From the NCBI GenBank assembly GCA_947593275.1, contig CANQDN010000089.1, forward strand, positions 1 through 5,256: 5,256 nucleotides of DNA, written 5' to 3'. Positions 1-4,999 of the stretch are shown here, piece by piece. How positions within the stretch are numbered: the first letter of the stretch is position 1; each line of letters opens with the position of its first letter. A program made the position numbers and the translations under genes. The notes under the pieces were generated by a model. It was not told the DNA's origin. It was given only the letters and a program-made list of their open reading frames with translations, and searched no databases. The stretch comes from an uncultured Bacilli bacterium (GTDB lineage Bacteria > Bacillota_I > Bacilli_A > RF39 > UBA660).

Positions 1-686
1 CCTAAGTTTTTGATTAGAGAGCCAACAATAAGATCTGCACCTACTTCTAAAGGGGATGTAGTTTCAACAAATTCACAATAACAATTATCTACCATAATTA
101 AAACTTCTTGATCAATTTCTCTTATTTTAGAGATTACTTCTTTAATAGAATTAATACTGATACTTTTTCTAGTAGAATAACCTTTACTTCTTTGGATTTC
201 GATAAGTTTTATTTTCTTTTCTTTTAATTTATTTAAAATGGTGGGAATATCAAATTCATTATCTTTTAAATCTATTTGATCATAATTAATATTAAAACTT
301 TTTAGAGAACTAGGATTATCTTTTATTCCTATTACTTCATGTAAAGTATCATAAGGTTTTCCAGTTATAGATAACATGGTATCATTAGGACGGAGTAAAG
401 CAAAAAGAGCGACAGTTAGAGCATGAGAACCACTGATAAATTGATTACGAACTAAAGCTTTTTCGCCTTTTAAGACGGATGCAAAGACTTTTTCAATAGT
501 ATCTCTTCCTAAATCGTTATAGCCATAACCTGTAGTCATATTAAAATCACTTTCACTTACATTATATTTTTGGAAAGATTCTAATACAAGATTACTAAAA
601 TAATATTCATTATGATTAATTTCTTTAAATATTGGTTCACATTTAATTTCGGCTTCACTTATTAATTCTTCTATATTTGGTTTCAT
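1..686 (-). CDS. Methionine gamma-lyase-like PLP enzyme (YnbB / 'aluminium resistance protein' family), partial at 3' end
   Basis: Fold-type I PLP-dependent enzyme of the Met_gamma_lyase family (B. subtilis YnbB type), presumably cytosolic and acting on a sulfur amino acid; the 'aluminium resistance' name is historical and the true substrate is not settled. The window holds the first 228 residues of a family usually a little over 400 long, and the gene runs off the left edge. Visible marks: T-T-G-Y-G-Y-N-D-L-G-R-D near 51-62, V-R-N-Q-F-I-S-G-S-H-A near 79-89, an M-V-D-N motif with Asp200 (expected partner of the pyridine nitrogen), and G-S-L-I-K-N near 222-227 with Lys226 as the likely Schiff-base lysine. 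The ATG at 684-686 has an AGGAG ribosome site at 692-696, which overlaps the TAG stop of the dehydrogenase gene before it; the gap is 8 nt, so the two are probably translated together. Family assignment is by recognised motifs, not by search. Confidence 0.88.
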   Translation of the reverse strand, partial: MKPNIEELISEAEIKCEPIFKEINHNEYYFSNLVLESFQKYNVSESDFNMTTGYGYNDLGRDTIEKVFASVLKGEKALVRNQFISGSHALTVALFALLRPNDTMLSITGKPYDTLHEVIGIKDNPSSLKSFNINYDQIDLKDNEFDIPTILNKLKEKKIKLIEIQRSKGYSTRKSISINSIKEVISKIREIDQEVLIMVDNCYCEFVETTSPLEVGADLIVGSLIKNL

Positions 687-694
687 ATTTACTC

Positions 695-1408
695 CTATCT
701 ATAAAATCCTCCATCAATACGGATAACAGTGTTATTAATATAACTAGCAGCGGGACTAGCTAGAAAAAAGACTAATTCAGCGACTTCTTCAGGTTCACCA
801 AAACGATTTAATAAAATCTTAGAACATTCTTCTTTTTTAAAGTTTTCATCTAAATTTTGATTCATTTGGGTATTTATCCATCCGGGAGCAACGGCATTTA
901 CTCGGATATTGGGAGCATAAAGAACGGCTAAATTATGCGTTAAAGATACGAGGCCTGCTTTAGAGGCATCATAATCTAAACTATAGGGATAATAAGTATC
1001 GAAAGCATTGGTAGAAGCAATATTGATAATAGAGCCTTTAGTCATGAGTTTTTGAGCATATTTAGAGACTAAAAAAGGGCCAATTAAATTGACATTTAAA
1101 ATATTTTTAAAGTTATCTGTAGTTTTATCCTCTATTAGAGTATCAATAGCGATTCCAGCATTATTAACAACAATATCTAATTTACCGGATTCTTTTTCGA
1201 TAAAATTAAGCATATTTTGGACTTCTATTTCCTTACTGACATCACATTTTATAGTTTTAGCATTAGGATATTTATTAGCTAAAGATAAAGCTTCTTTGGC
1301 ACTTTTATTATAATTTAGATAAACAATATCGTTGTTTTTTAAAAATTTTTCAGCGATAGAGGCACCAATACCTCTTGATGCACCCGTTATTAAAACAATT
1401 CTTGGCAA
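695..1408 (-). CDS. Short-chain dehydrogenase/reductase (FabG-like)
   Basis: Classical NAD(P)-dependent SDR with a Rossmann fold, resembling 3-oxoacyl-ACP reductase (FabG), but the substrate cannot be read from sequence. With the start used here (237 aa, normal for the family) the cofactor loop T-G-A-S-R-G-I-G is at 8-15, N-N-A-G at 82-85, the structural Asn near 107, Ser132 or Thr133 as the third catalytic residue, and the catalytic pair Tyr146/Lys150 in Y-D-A-S-K-A-G, followed by V-A-P-G-W at 173-177. An in-frame GTG at 1415-1417 would add three residues, but it lies inside the Shine-Dalgarno GAGGTGA (1414-1420) and has no ribosome site of its own. The TTG at 1406-1408 sits 5 nt after that site and gives the usual SDR beginning M-P-R-I-V-L-I-T-G. 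The ribosome site contains the TGA stop of the upstream gene, indicating coupling. No sign of inactivation. Confidence 0.93.
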   Translation of the reverse strand: MPRIVLITGASRGIGASIAEKFLKNNDIVYLNYNKSAKEALSLANKYPNAKTIKCDVSKEIEVQNMLNFIEKESGKLDIVVNNAGIAIDTLIEDKTTDNFKNILNVNLIGPFLVSKYAQKLMTKGSIINIASTNAFDTYYPYSLDYDASKAGLVSLTHNLAVLYAPNIRVNAVAPGWINTQMNQNLDENFKKEECSKILLNRFGEPEEVAELVFFLASPAASYINNTVIRIDGGFYR

Positions 1409-1413
1409 AGAAA

Positions 1414-1420
1414 TCACCTC
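1414..1420 (-). promoter_or_regulatory. Shine-Dalgarno that sets the TTG start of the dehydrogenase
   Basis: GAGGTGA on the minus strand, 5 nt before the TTG at 1406-1408. It contains both the TGA stop of the transglycosylase-like gene and a decoy GTG, so termination and re-initiation occur at the same place. Confidence 0.8.
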
Positions 1421-2793
1421 GTTAGGGTATTATTATATAACAAAGTATCATTAATTGCAATTTCTATTTTTTCAGTTCCTTTATAATAACTAGCCTTATG
1501 AGTACCATTTTCATCAAAAGTTAAATAGCGAAAGACATCTTCTAAATATTCGGGATTACCATGTTTTTTATTTTGATCTTTATAATATTTGACGATTAGA
1601 TCACGAGCAGAGATAGAGTTTTCATCACCTAAATAATTAGCTTCATTTAAGCCATAGTGCTTACAAGCAATAGAAAGTGAAGAATCTCCTTGATTATATA
1701 AAAACATACCAGTTGCTAAACTATCAGATTTATCTATACAATATCTTAAATACGCTAAACCGGCCATAATATTACCTTCTAGAGTATTAATAGATTCTTT
1801 AGTAGTAGTAAATTCATCATAAGTTCCAGTAAAGCCAGATTCGTTATATACGGGTACTTTAAAGCTAAAATTAGCAAAGAAACTAGATAATTGACAAGGA
1901 TTATCACAAGAACCATCTTCTAAAATGTAGGGTCTTTCACCAGTTATTTGAGCAGTAGCTAAAGTGGGATCTAAACCCCAACGGGTAGCATAATAATTGA
2001 TATAATCGCCCATATACATAACTGTTTTATCATATTTATTATAATCGCCTTTAGTGCCTAAATTAAAGGCTAAATCTAAAGATACAGCATTGGTTTCTTG
2101 TTTACTTTCTACAGGTATATCTTCTATTACAGGCTCTATTGGTATTTCTTCTTTTATGGGTTCTACATGTTCTATTGGTTCTTCTTTAATTTCATTTATA
2201 GGAGTAACATCTAGAGTTTCAATTTCTTCCTCTTTTTCAGGTATTTCATATTCTACAGGTACATCATCAACAATTAAAGTATTATCAGGGATAGTAGTAG
2301 AAGCAAGCATGGTTGCGGTGTTTTTAGGTGTAGGAATACTTTTTGGAGCATTTACTTTAGGATTATAGTCTAAGCCATCTTTTAAAGGTAAGGCAAGTAA
2401 TAAAGCAGTTCCTAGACTAGCTGTTAATATAAGTTTACCACGATTATTTAGACGATTAACACGATATAAGACATCTTTTTTTAAAAAGTTTCTAATAGAG
2501 TTAATTTCGAGGGTGTTTTTTATTTTTTTAGCTAATTCCATGATTAGAGGATTATATTTATCATTATGATAGTTAAATACATCAGCATTAAATACTACTC
2601 TTATTTTGCCATCAAAAATAGCTACGATTTGTTTATCATCAACATTTAGAAAAGTTATTTTACTTCTTAAAAAGTTATTTAAAGTAGTTGTAATATCGGG
2701 ATCTTTTAACGCGACATGGATAGCAACTTTGTTTCCAGTTACTTCATAAAAGCCGCGACGATTATGTTCAGTTGTAAAATAATAATTAGGCAT
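1414..2793 (-). CDS. Membrane-anchored lytic-transglycosylase-like protein with cytoplasmic N-terminal domain
   Basis: Probable envelope protein of 459 aa. The order is: residues 1-118, a soluble domain I do not recognise; a basic stretch; one hydrophobic helix at about 121-137; a Pro/Glu-rich linker at about 140-240 with E-P-I / I-P-V style imperfect repeats; then a lysozyme-like domain at about 255-385. The last resembles an SLT (GH23) fold: W-G-L-D-P-T-L-A-T-A-Q-I-T-G-E gives Glu286 as the candidate catalytic acid, C-Q-L-S-S-F-F stands where G-L-M-Q-I is usual, and G-N-I-M-A-G-L-A-Y-L (340-349) and L-Y-N-Q-G-D (365-370) match the later SLT motifs. There is no signal peptidase site, so I infer N-inside, C-outside topology and cleavage of peptidoglycan. 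Cys296 and Cys300 could form a disulfide. A GTG at 2800-2802 lies inside the ribosome site, so the ATG at 2791-2793 is preferred. It overlaps the DUF1292 gene by 8 nt. The SLT call is moderate; it may be a non-catalytic relative. Confidence 0.78.
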   Translation of the reverse strand: MPNYYFTTEHNRRGFYEVTGNKVAIHVALKDPDITTTLNNFLRSKITFLNVDDKQIVAIFDGKIRVVFNADVFNYHNDKYNPLIMELAKKIKNTLEINSIRNFLKKDVLYRVNRLNNRGKLILTASLGTALLLALPLKDGLDYNPKVNAPKSIPTPKNTATMLASTTIPDNTLIVDDVPVEYEIPEKEEEIETLDVTPINEIKEEPIEHVEPIKEEIPIEPVIEDIPVESKQETNAVSLDLAFNLGTKGDYNKYDKTVMYMGDYINYYATRWGLDPTLATAQITGERPYILEDGSCDNPCQLSSFFANFSFKVPVYNESGFTGTYDEFTTTKESINTLEGNIMAGLAYLRYCIDKSDSLATGMFLYNQGDSSLSIACKHYGLNEANYLGDENSISARDLIVKYYKDQNKKHGNPEYLEDVFRYLTFDENGTHKASYYKGTEKIEIAINDTLLYNNTLTR

Positions 2794-3025
2794 ATGCTTC
2801 ACCCAACTTTTCCATTATAGCTTTATCGATCATGTCATATTCTTTAGTTGTTAGAGAATTATTAATAATATATGTATCATTTTCTTTTTCATAAGAAGAT
2901 GCAAGAAGATCATTATCTATTAAATATATAATATAGTTTTTTTGAAAGATATGATCATAAAGAGTAAATAAAATGTTTGCGTTATATTTATTACCTAAAT
3001 CATCTATTAGTATAACTTTGTTCAT
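2786..3025 (-). CDS. DUF1292 family small protein (YrzB-like)
   Basis: A 79-residue acidic cytosolic protein of unknown function. It matches from memory the pattern of the DUF1292/UPF0473 family (B. subtilis YrzB): V-I-L-I-D-D-L-G-N-K-Y near the start (4-14), L-F-T-L-Y-D at 19-24, a Y-I-I-Y-L strand near 31-35, L-A-S-S-Y at 41-45, and a final helix with T-K-E-Y-D-M-I-D-K-A-I near 60-70, like the E-E-W-D-M-I of relatives. Its length is near the family norm. The ATG at 3023-3025 follows AGGTGA at 3030-3035. It is the first gene of a four-gene operon, with a promoter directly upstream, and its last codons overlap the start of the membrane-anchored transglycosylase-like gene by 8 nt. In Bacillus the relative sits near alaS and yrrK; that context is absent here. 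Confidence 0.78.
   Translation of the reverse strand: MNKVILIDDLGNKYNANILFTLYDHIFQKNYIIYLIDNDLLASSYEKENDTYIINNSLTTKEYDMIDKAIMEKLGEAYA
2799..2804 (-). promoter_or_regulatory. Shine-Dalgarno deciding the ATG at 2793
   Basis: GGGTGA lies 5 nt before the ATG at 2791-2793 and overlaps an in-frame GTG at 2800-2802, which therefore is unlikely to be the start. The site lies inside the 3' end of the DUF1292 gene. Confidence 0.65.
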
Positions 3026-3041
3026 AGTCTCACCTATTATA

Positions 3042-3070
3042 ATTATATAAAATAAATAAGATTATTACAA
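3042..3070 (-). promoter_or_regulatory. Candidate sigma-A promoter of the DUF1292-led operon
   Basis: On the minus strand, TTGTAA (3065-3070, 4 of 6 to TTGACA) and a perfect TATAAT (3042-3047) are separated by 17 nt. Transcription would start near 3035, at the first base of the AGGTGA ribosome site, giving a leader of about 10 nt. A second TATAAT lies at 3036-3041 but would place the start inside the ribosome site. The AT-rich background makes chance matches common. Confidence 0.5.
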
Positions 3071-3093
3071 GATGTTAATTTATTTTTAGCAAT

Positions 3094-3115
3094 TTAAAAA
3101 GCACTTGATGTGCTT
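3094..3115 (-). terminator. Intrinsic terminator after spoVS
   Basis: A 6-bp stem AAGCAC/GTGCTT (3110-3115 with 3099-3104) with a 5-nt loop, followed on the minus strand by a short T run (3096-3098) and an AT-rich stretch. It lies 14 nt past the spoVS stop and before the promoter of the next operon. The stem is short and the T run modest, so read-through is possible. Confidence 0.62.
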
Positions 3116-3129
3116 ATTTAGATTAATTA

Positions 3130-3390
3130 TTATTTTTTAGTAACAATAAGTTTCATGGCTGTTTTATCTTCACCATTTATAACAACATCATTGAAGGCCG
3201 GGATTACAACAAGATTATCACCACTAGGAGCAACAAATCCTCTGGCAATAGCAATTCCTTTAATGGCTTGATTTAGAGAACCTGCGCCGATTGTTTGGAT
3301 TTCAACACTACCTTTTTCTCTAAAAATATTAGCTATAGCGCCCGCTACTTTACTAGGATTAGACTTACTAGATACTTTTAATATTTCCAT
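3130..3390 (-). CDS. spoVS: Stage V sporulation protein S (SpoVS)
   Basis: Small Alba-superfamily protein of 86 residues, the same length as B. subtilis SpoVS and easily aligned with it by eye: M-E-I-L-K-V-S-S-K-S at the start, V-A-G-A-I-A near 15-20, the E-I-Q-T-I-G-A-G-S-L-N-Q-A core at 30-42, then I-A-R-G-F-V-A-P-S-G at 48-57, and a T-A-M-K-L-I-V end. In Bacillus it affects septation and coat completion during sporulation; homologues also occur in non-spore-formers, where the role is unclear, so the gene alone does not show spore formation. The ATG at 3388-3390 has a GAGGA site at 3401-3405 with a rather long spacing of 10 nt, and the start codon lies within a perfect 13-bp inverted repeat (3388-3426). 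The gene starts 63 nt after the methyltransferase stop and is followed by a terminator. Confidence 0.95.
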   Translation of the reverse strand: MEILKVSSKSNPSKVAGAIANIFREKGSVEIQTIGAGSLNQAIKGIAIARGFVAPSGDNLVVIPAFNDVVINGEDKTAMKLIVTKK

Positions 3391-3426
3391 ATATTTAATT
3401 TCCTCAACTTTCTAATTAAATATATG
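3388..3426 (-). promoter_or_regulatory. Perfect 13-bp inverted repeat over the spoVS start
   Basis: Bases 3388-3400 and 3414-3426 are exact reverse complements, separated by 13 nt (3401-3413). In the minus-strand transcript the spoVS AUG is paired in the stem with a CAU, and the Shine-Dalgarno GAGGA is in the loop. All pairs but one are A-U. If transcribed it could act as a translational control hairpin; as DNA it could be an operator. The role is inferred. Confidence 0.6.
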
Positions 3427-3439
3427 TTCAAAAAAATTA

Positions 3440-3467
3440 TTTATAACTTTAACTTAATTCTTTTTAA
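3440..3467 (-). promoter_or_regulatory. Possible weak promoter of spoVS
   Basis: TTAAAA (3462-3467, 4 of 6) and TATAAA (3440-3445, 5 of 6) with a 16-nt spacer overlap the end of the methyltransferase gene. Transcription would begin near 3433, just upstream of the inverted repeat, so the hairpin would be in the leader. It is weak, and spoVS may instead be read from the upstream promoter. Confidence 0.28.
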
Positions 3468-4317
3468 AATGAGTAGTTATTCCACAAGGTAAGATTAAGT
3501 TACTATCTTTAACGGGTAAGCATAGTTCTTCACTTTTAATTGTGCCTTTATATTTAGGTAATAAGTAAAGATTTAAGAGATCTTCGATAATTATTTTATT
3601 TAAACCAGTAGTATAAGAATTAATTATATAAAGTAAAGGATCAGCACTTAAGAGGTCTATGGTATCTTTAATTAAGGGTGCAAGGTCTTTTTCGATTGTC
3701 CATACTTCATTTTTATTACCACGACCAAAGGAAGGGGGATCCATAATTATAATATCATATTTGTTGCCACGTCTTAGTTCTCTTTTGACAAATTTTCTTA
3801 CATCATCAACGAGAAAACGAATGGGTTTATCTTCTAAATTGTTTAGTTTGACATTTTCTTTGGCCCAATCGACCATGCCACGTGATGAATCAACATGAAC
3901 TACACTGGCACCACTTTTTAAAGCAGCGATAGAAGCCGCTCCAGTATAGGCGAATAAGTTTAAGACTTTTACTTCTCTTTTAGCGTTTAGAATGGTTTCT
4001 TCTATTAGATTCCAATTATAGGCTTGTTCGGGAAATAATCCCGTATGTTTAAAACCCATTAATTTTAGATTAAACTTTAAATCTTTATAAGTGACATTCC
4101 AACTTTCAGGAATTTTTTTATAAATTTGCCAAGAGCCACCACCAGTTTTACTTCGTTTGTAGTGAGCATCAATATTATGCCATAGATTTTCTTTTTTTTC
4201 GGGCCATATTATTTGGGGATCAGGTCTTGCTAAAAGAATGTTTCCCCATCTTTCAAGTTTTTCACCATTAGACATATCGAGTATTTCATAATCTTTAAAA
4301 TCATTTATTACTATCAT
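3454..4317 (-). CDS. Class I SAM-dependent methyltransferase, RlmI-like (COG1092), without PUA domain
   Basis: Rossmann-fold methyltransferase of 287 aa in the COG1092/Methyltrans_SAM group, whose characterised members methylate 23S rRNA cytosine (RlmI). Motif I is V-L-N-L-F-A-Y-T-G-A-A-S at 118-129, Asp143 in V-H-V-D-S-S is the expected ribose-binding acid, D-D-V-R-K-F at 171-176 fits the adenine-binding region, and the catalytic-loop motif D-P-P-S-F-G-R-G is at 193-200. The N-terminal 95 residues (W-G-N-I-L-L-A-R-P-D-P-Q near 24-35) are not the PUA domain of full-length RlmI (about 390-400 aa), so this is a shorter subgroup; an rRNA substrate is likely but the position is unknown. The ATG at 4315-4317 overlaps the TGA of the membrane-protein gene by 4 nt (ATGA), with GAGG at 4324-4327 six nt upstream: a classic coupled pair. 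Confidence 0.88.
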   Translation of the reverse strand: MIVINDFKDYEILDMSNGEKLERWGNILLARPDPQIIWPEKKENLWHNIDAHYKRSKTGGGSWQIYKKIPESWNVTYKDLKFNLKLMGFKHTGLFPEQAYNWNLIEETILNAKREVKVLNLFAYTGAASIAALKSGASVVHVDSSRGMVDWAKENVKLNNLEDKPIRFLVDDVRKFVKRELRRGNKYDIIIMDPPSFGRGNKNEVWTIEKDLAPLIKDTIDLLSADPLLYIINSYTTGLNKIIIEDLLNLYLLPKYKGTIKSEELCLPVKDSNLILPCGITTHFKKN

Positions 4318-4838
4318 TTGTGGCCTCGCATTAAATAAGAAGTTAGAGGATCAATGGTGTCTAGTAGGTTATTTATTATAAAAAAGTAAGTGATAATAAG
4401 GATTTGAACTTGGCTTTCATACATTAAATTTAAACTAGTAAGTAAACCAGTTATAATAAATATAAATAAAATAAATAATCTTAAAATCCACATTTTATTT
4501 TGGCGGTCATGATAAAAGTCGGCTTTTTTTAGTTTAACTAGACTTATAAGGCCTAACCATATGAGAATAATTAGGACAAGTTTTTTGGTGGTTAAAGAGC
4601 CAATATAAAGAGAGATTAACATTAATAGAGATATAATGCTTGTAAATAGGTTTTCAACGTCTTTTTCTTTAAATATTATGATAAAGCCAGTTAGTTTAAT
4701 GATTGTGTAAAAGCCAAAGATAATGGTTAAAACAAGTTTTAGATCATTTATTTTAAATATAGGAAATAATAAAATAGTAAATGATATTATTAATGATGAT
4801 AGACTAGTTATTAAGTCTACAACTTCTTTTTTCTTCAT
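4314..4838 (-). CDS. Six-helix integral membrane protein (DUF308/HdeD-like)
   Basis: A 174-residue, highly hydrophobic protein of unknown function. I see six likely membrane helices at about 6-28, 34-56, 64-80, 87-103, 118-138 and 143-162, joined by short Lys-rich loops, with a basic segment (K-L-K-K-A-D-F-Y-H-D-R) near 103-113 and a short polar C-terminus ending R-G-H-K. Size and helix count resemble the DUF308/HdeD group, but I cannot point to a diagnostic motif. The ATG at 4851-4853 overlaps the Shine-Dalgarno GAGGTG (4846-4851); the ATG at 4836-4838, 7 nt after it, is the better start and gives M-K-K-K. The gene has its own promoter upstream and shares 4 nt with the methyltransferase gene. 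It ends in TGA; Trp is written TGG. Confidence 0.85.
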   Translation of the reverse strand: MKKKEVVDLITSLSSLIISFTILLFPIFKINDLKLVLTIIFGFYTIIKLTGFIIIFKEKDVENLFTSIISLLMLISLYIGSLTTKKLVLIILIWLGLISLVKLKKADFYHDRQNKMWILRLFILFIFIITGLLTSLNLMYESQVQILIITYFFIINNLLDTIDPLTSYLMRGHK

Positions 4839-4845
4839 AAGAATA

Positions 4846-4851
4846 CACCTC
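4846..4851 (-). promoter_or_regulatory. Shine-Dalgarno deciding the ATG at 4838
   Basis: GAGGTG lies 7 nt before the ATG at 4836-4838. Its first base is also the third base (G) of a decoy ATG at 4851-4853, which has no ribosome site of its own. Confidence 0.75.
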
Positions 4852-4857
4852 ATAATT

Positions 4858-4866
4858 ATTATAACA
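4858..4866 (-). promoter_or_regulatory. Extended -10 promoter of the membrane protein-methyltransferase unit
   Basis: TGTTATAAT on the minus strand is a perfect extended -10 (TG-n-TATAAT, hexamer at 4858-4863). I see no good -35 hexamer 16-18 nt upstream, as is usual for this class. The start would be near 4851, so the transcript would begin at the ribosome site with a leader of about 13 nt. It lies downstream of the terminator at 4900-4935, so this unit is independent of the surface-protein gene. Confidence 0.62.
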
Positions 4867-4899
4867 TAAAGATATTATTTAAGATAGTTTTAAGTAAAA

Positions 4900-4935
4900 G
4901 AAAAAATAAACAAAGTAGAGATTAACTCTCTACTT
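4900..4935 (-). terminator. Intrinsic terminator after the surface-protein gene
   Basis: A perfect 9-bp stem AAGTAGAGA/TCTCTACTT (4927-4935 with 4913-4921) around a 5-nt loop, followed on the minus strand by a T-rich tract (4900-4912). It is the clearest terminator in the window and lies 65 nt beyond the stop at 5000. Confidence 0.85.
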
Positions 4936-4944
4936 ATAACATAG

Positions 4945-4998
4945 AGCCATAAAGAATGGCTTCTTGCCTATAGATAATATAATAGCACTACAGGCAAG
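4945..4998 (-). repeat. Two further inverted repeats in the trailer of the surface-protein gene
   Basis: Between the stop at 5000 and the terminator, CTTGCCT (4963-4969) and AGGCAAG (4992-4998) can form a 7-bp stem with a 22-nt loop, and AGCCAT (4945-4950) and ATGGCT (4956-4961) a 6-bp stem with a 5-nt loop. With the terminator this makes three hairpins in a row in about 85 nt. Function unknown: a structured mRNA 3' end, a small RNA, or DNA cruciforms. The remainder of the gap 4839-4999 holds only the terminator and promoter listed separately. Confidence 0.5.
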
Positions 4999-4999
4999 T

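Noticed and set aside
1089..1313. Plus-strand open frame of 74 codons
   Set aside because: Antisense to the well-supported dehydrogenase, with no ribosome site and no recognisable protein.
2110..2240. Repeat-like TTC/TCT-rich stretch that could look like a tandem repeat array
   Set aside because: The units are irregular and are explained as codons of the Pro/Glu linker in the overlying gene; no regular spacing as in CRISPR or a satellite.
2054..2368. Plus-strand open frame of 104 codons rich in Ser, Gly and Ile
   Set aside because: It is the mirror of the Pro/Glu-rich linker of the transglycosylase-like gene; low-complexity coding often leaves an open opposite frame.
3659..3898. Plus-strand open frame of 79 codons
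   Set aside because: Antisense to the methyltransferase core motifs; no independent evidence of coding.
4314..4316. TGA read as tryptophan (mycoplasma-type code), considered because of the AT-rich DNA
   Set aside because: TGA falls at the natural ends of the membrane-protein and transglycosylase-like genes, and conserved Trp codons in the genes are TGG.
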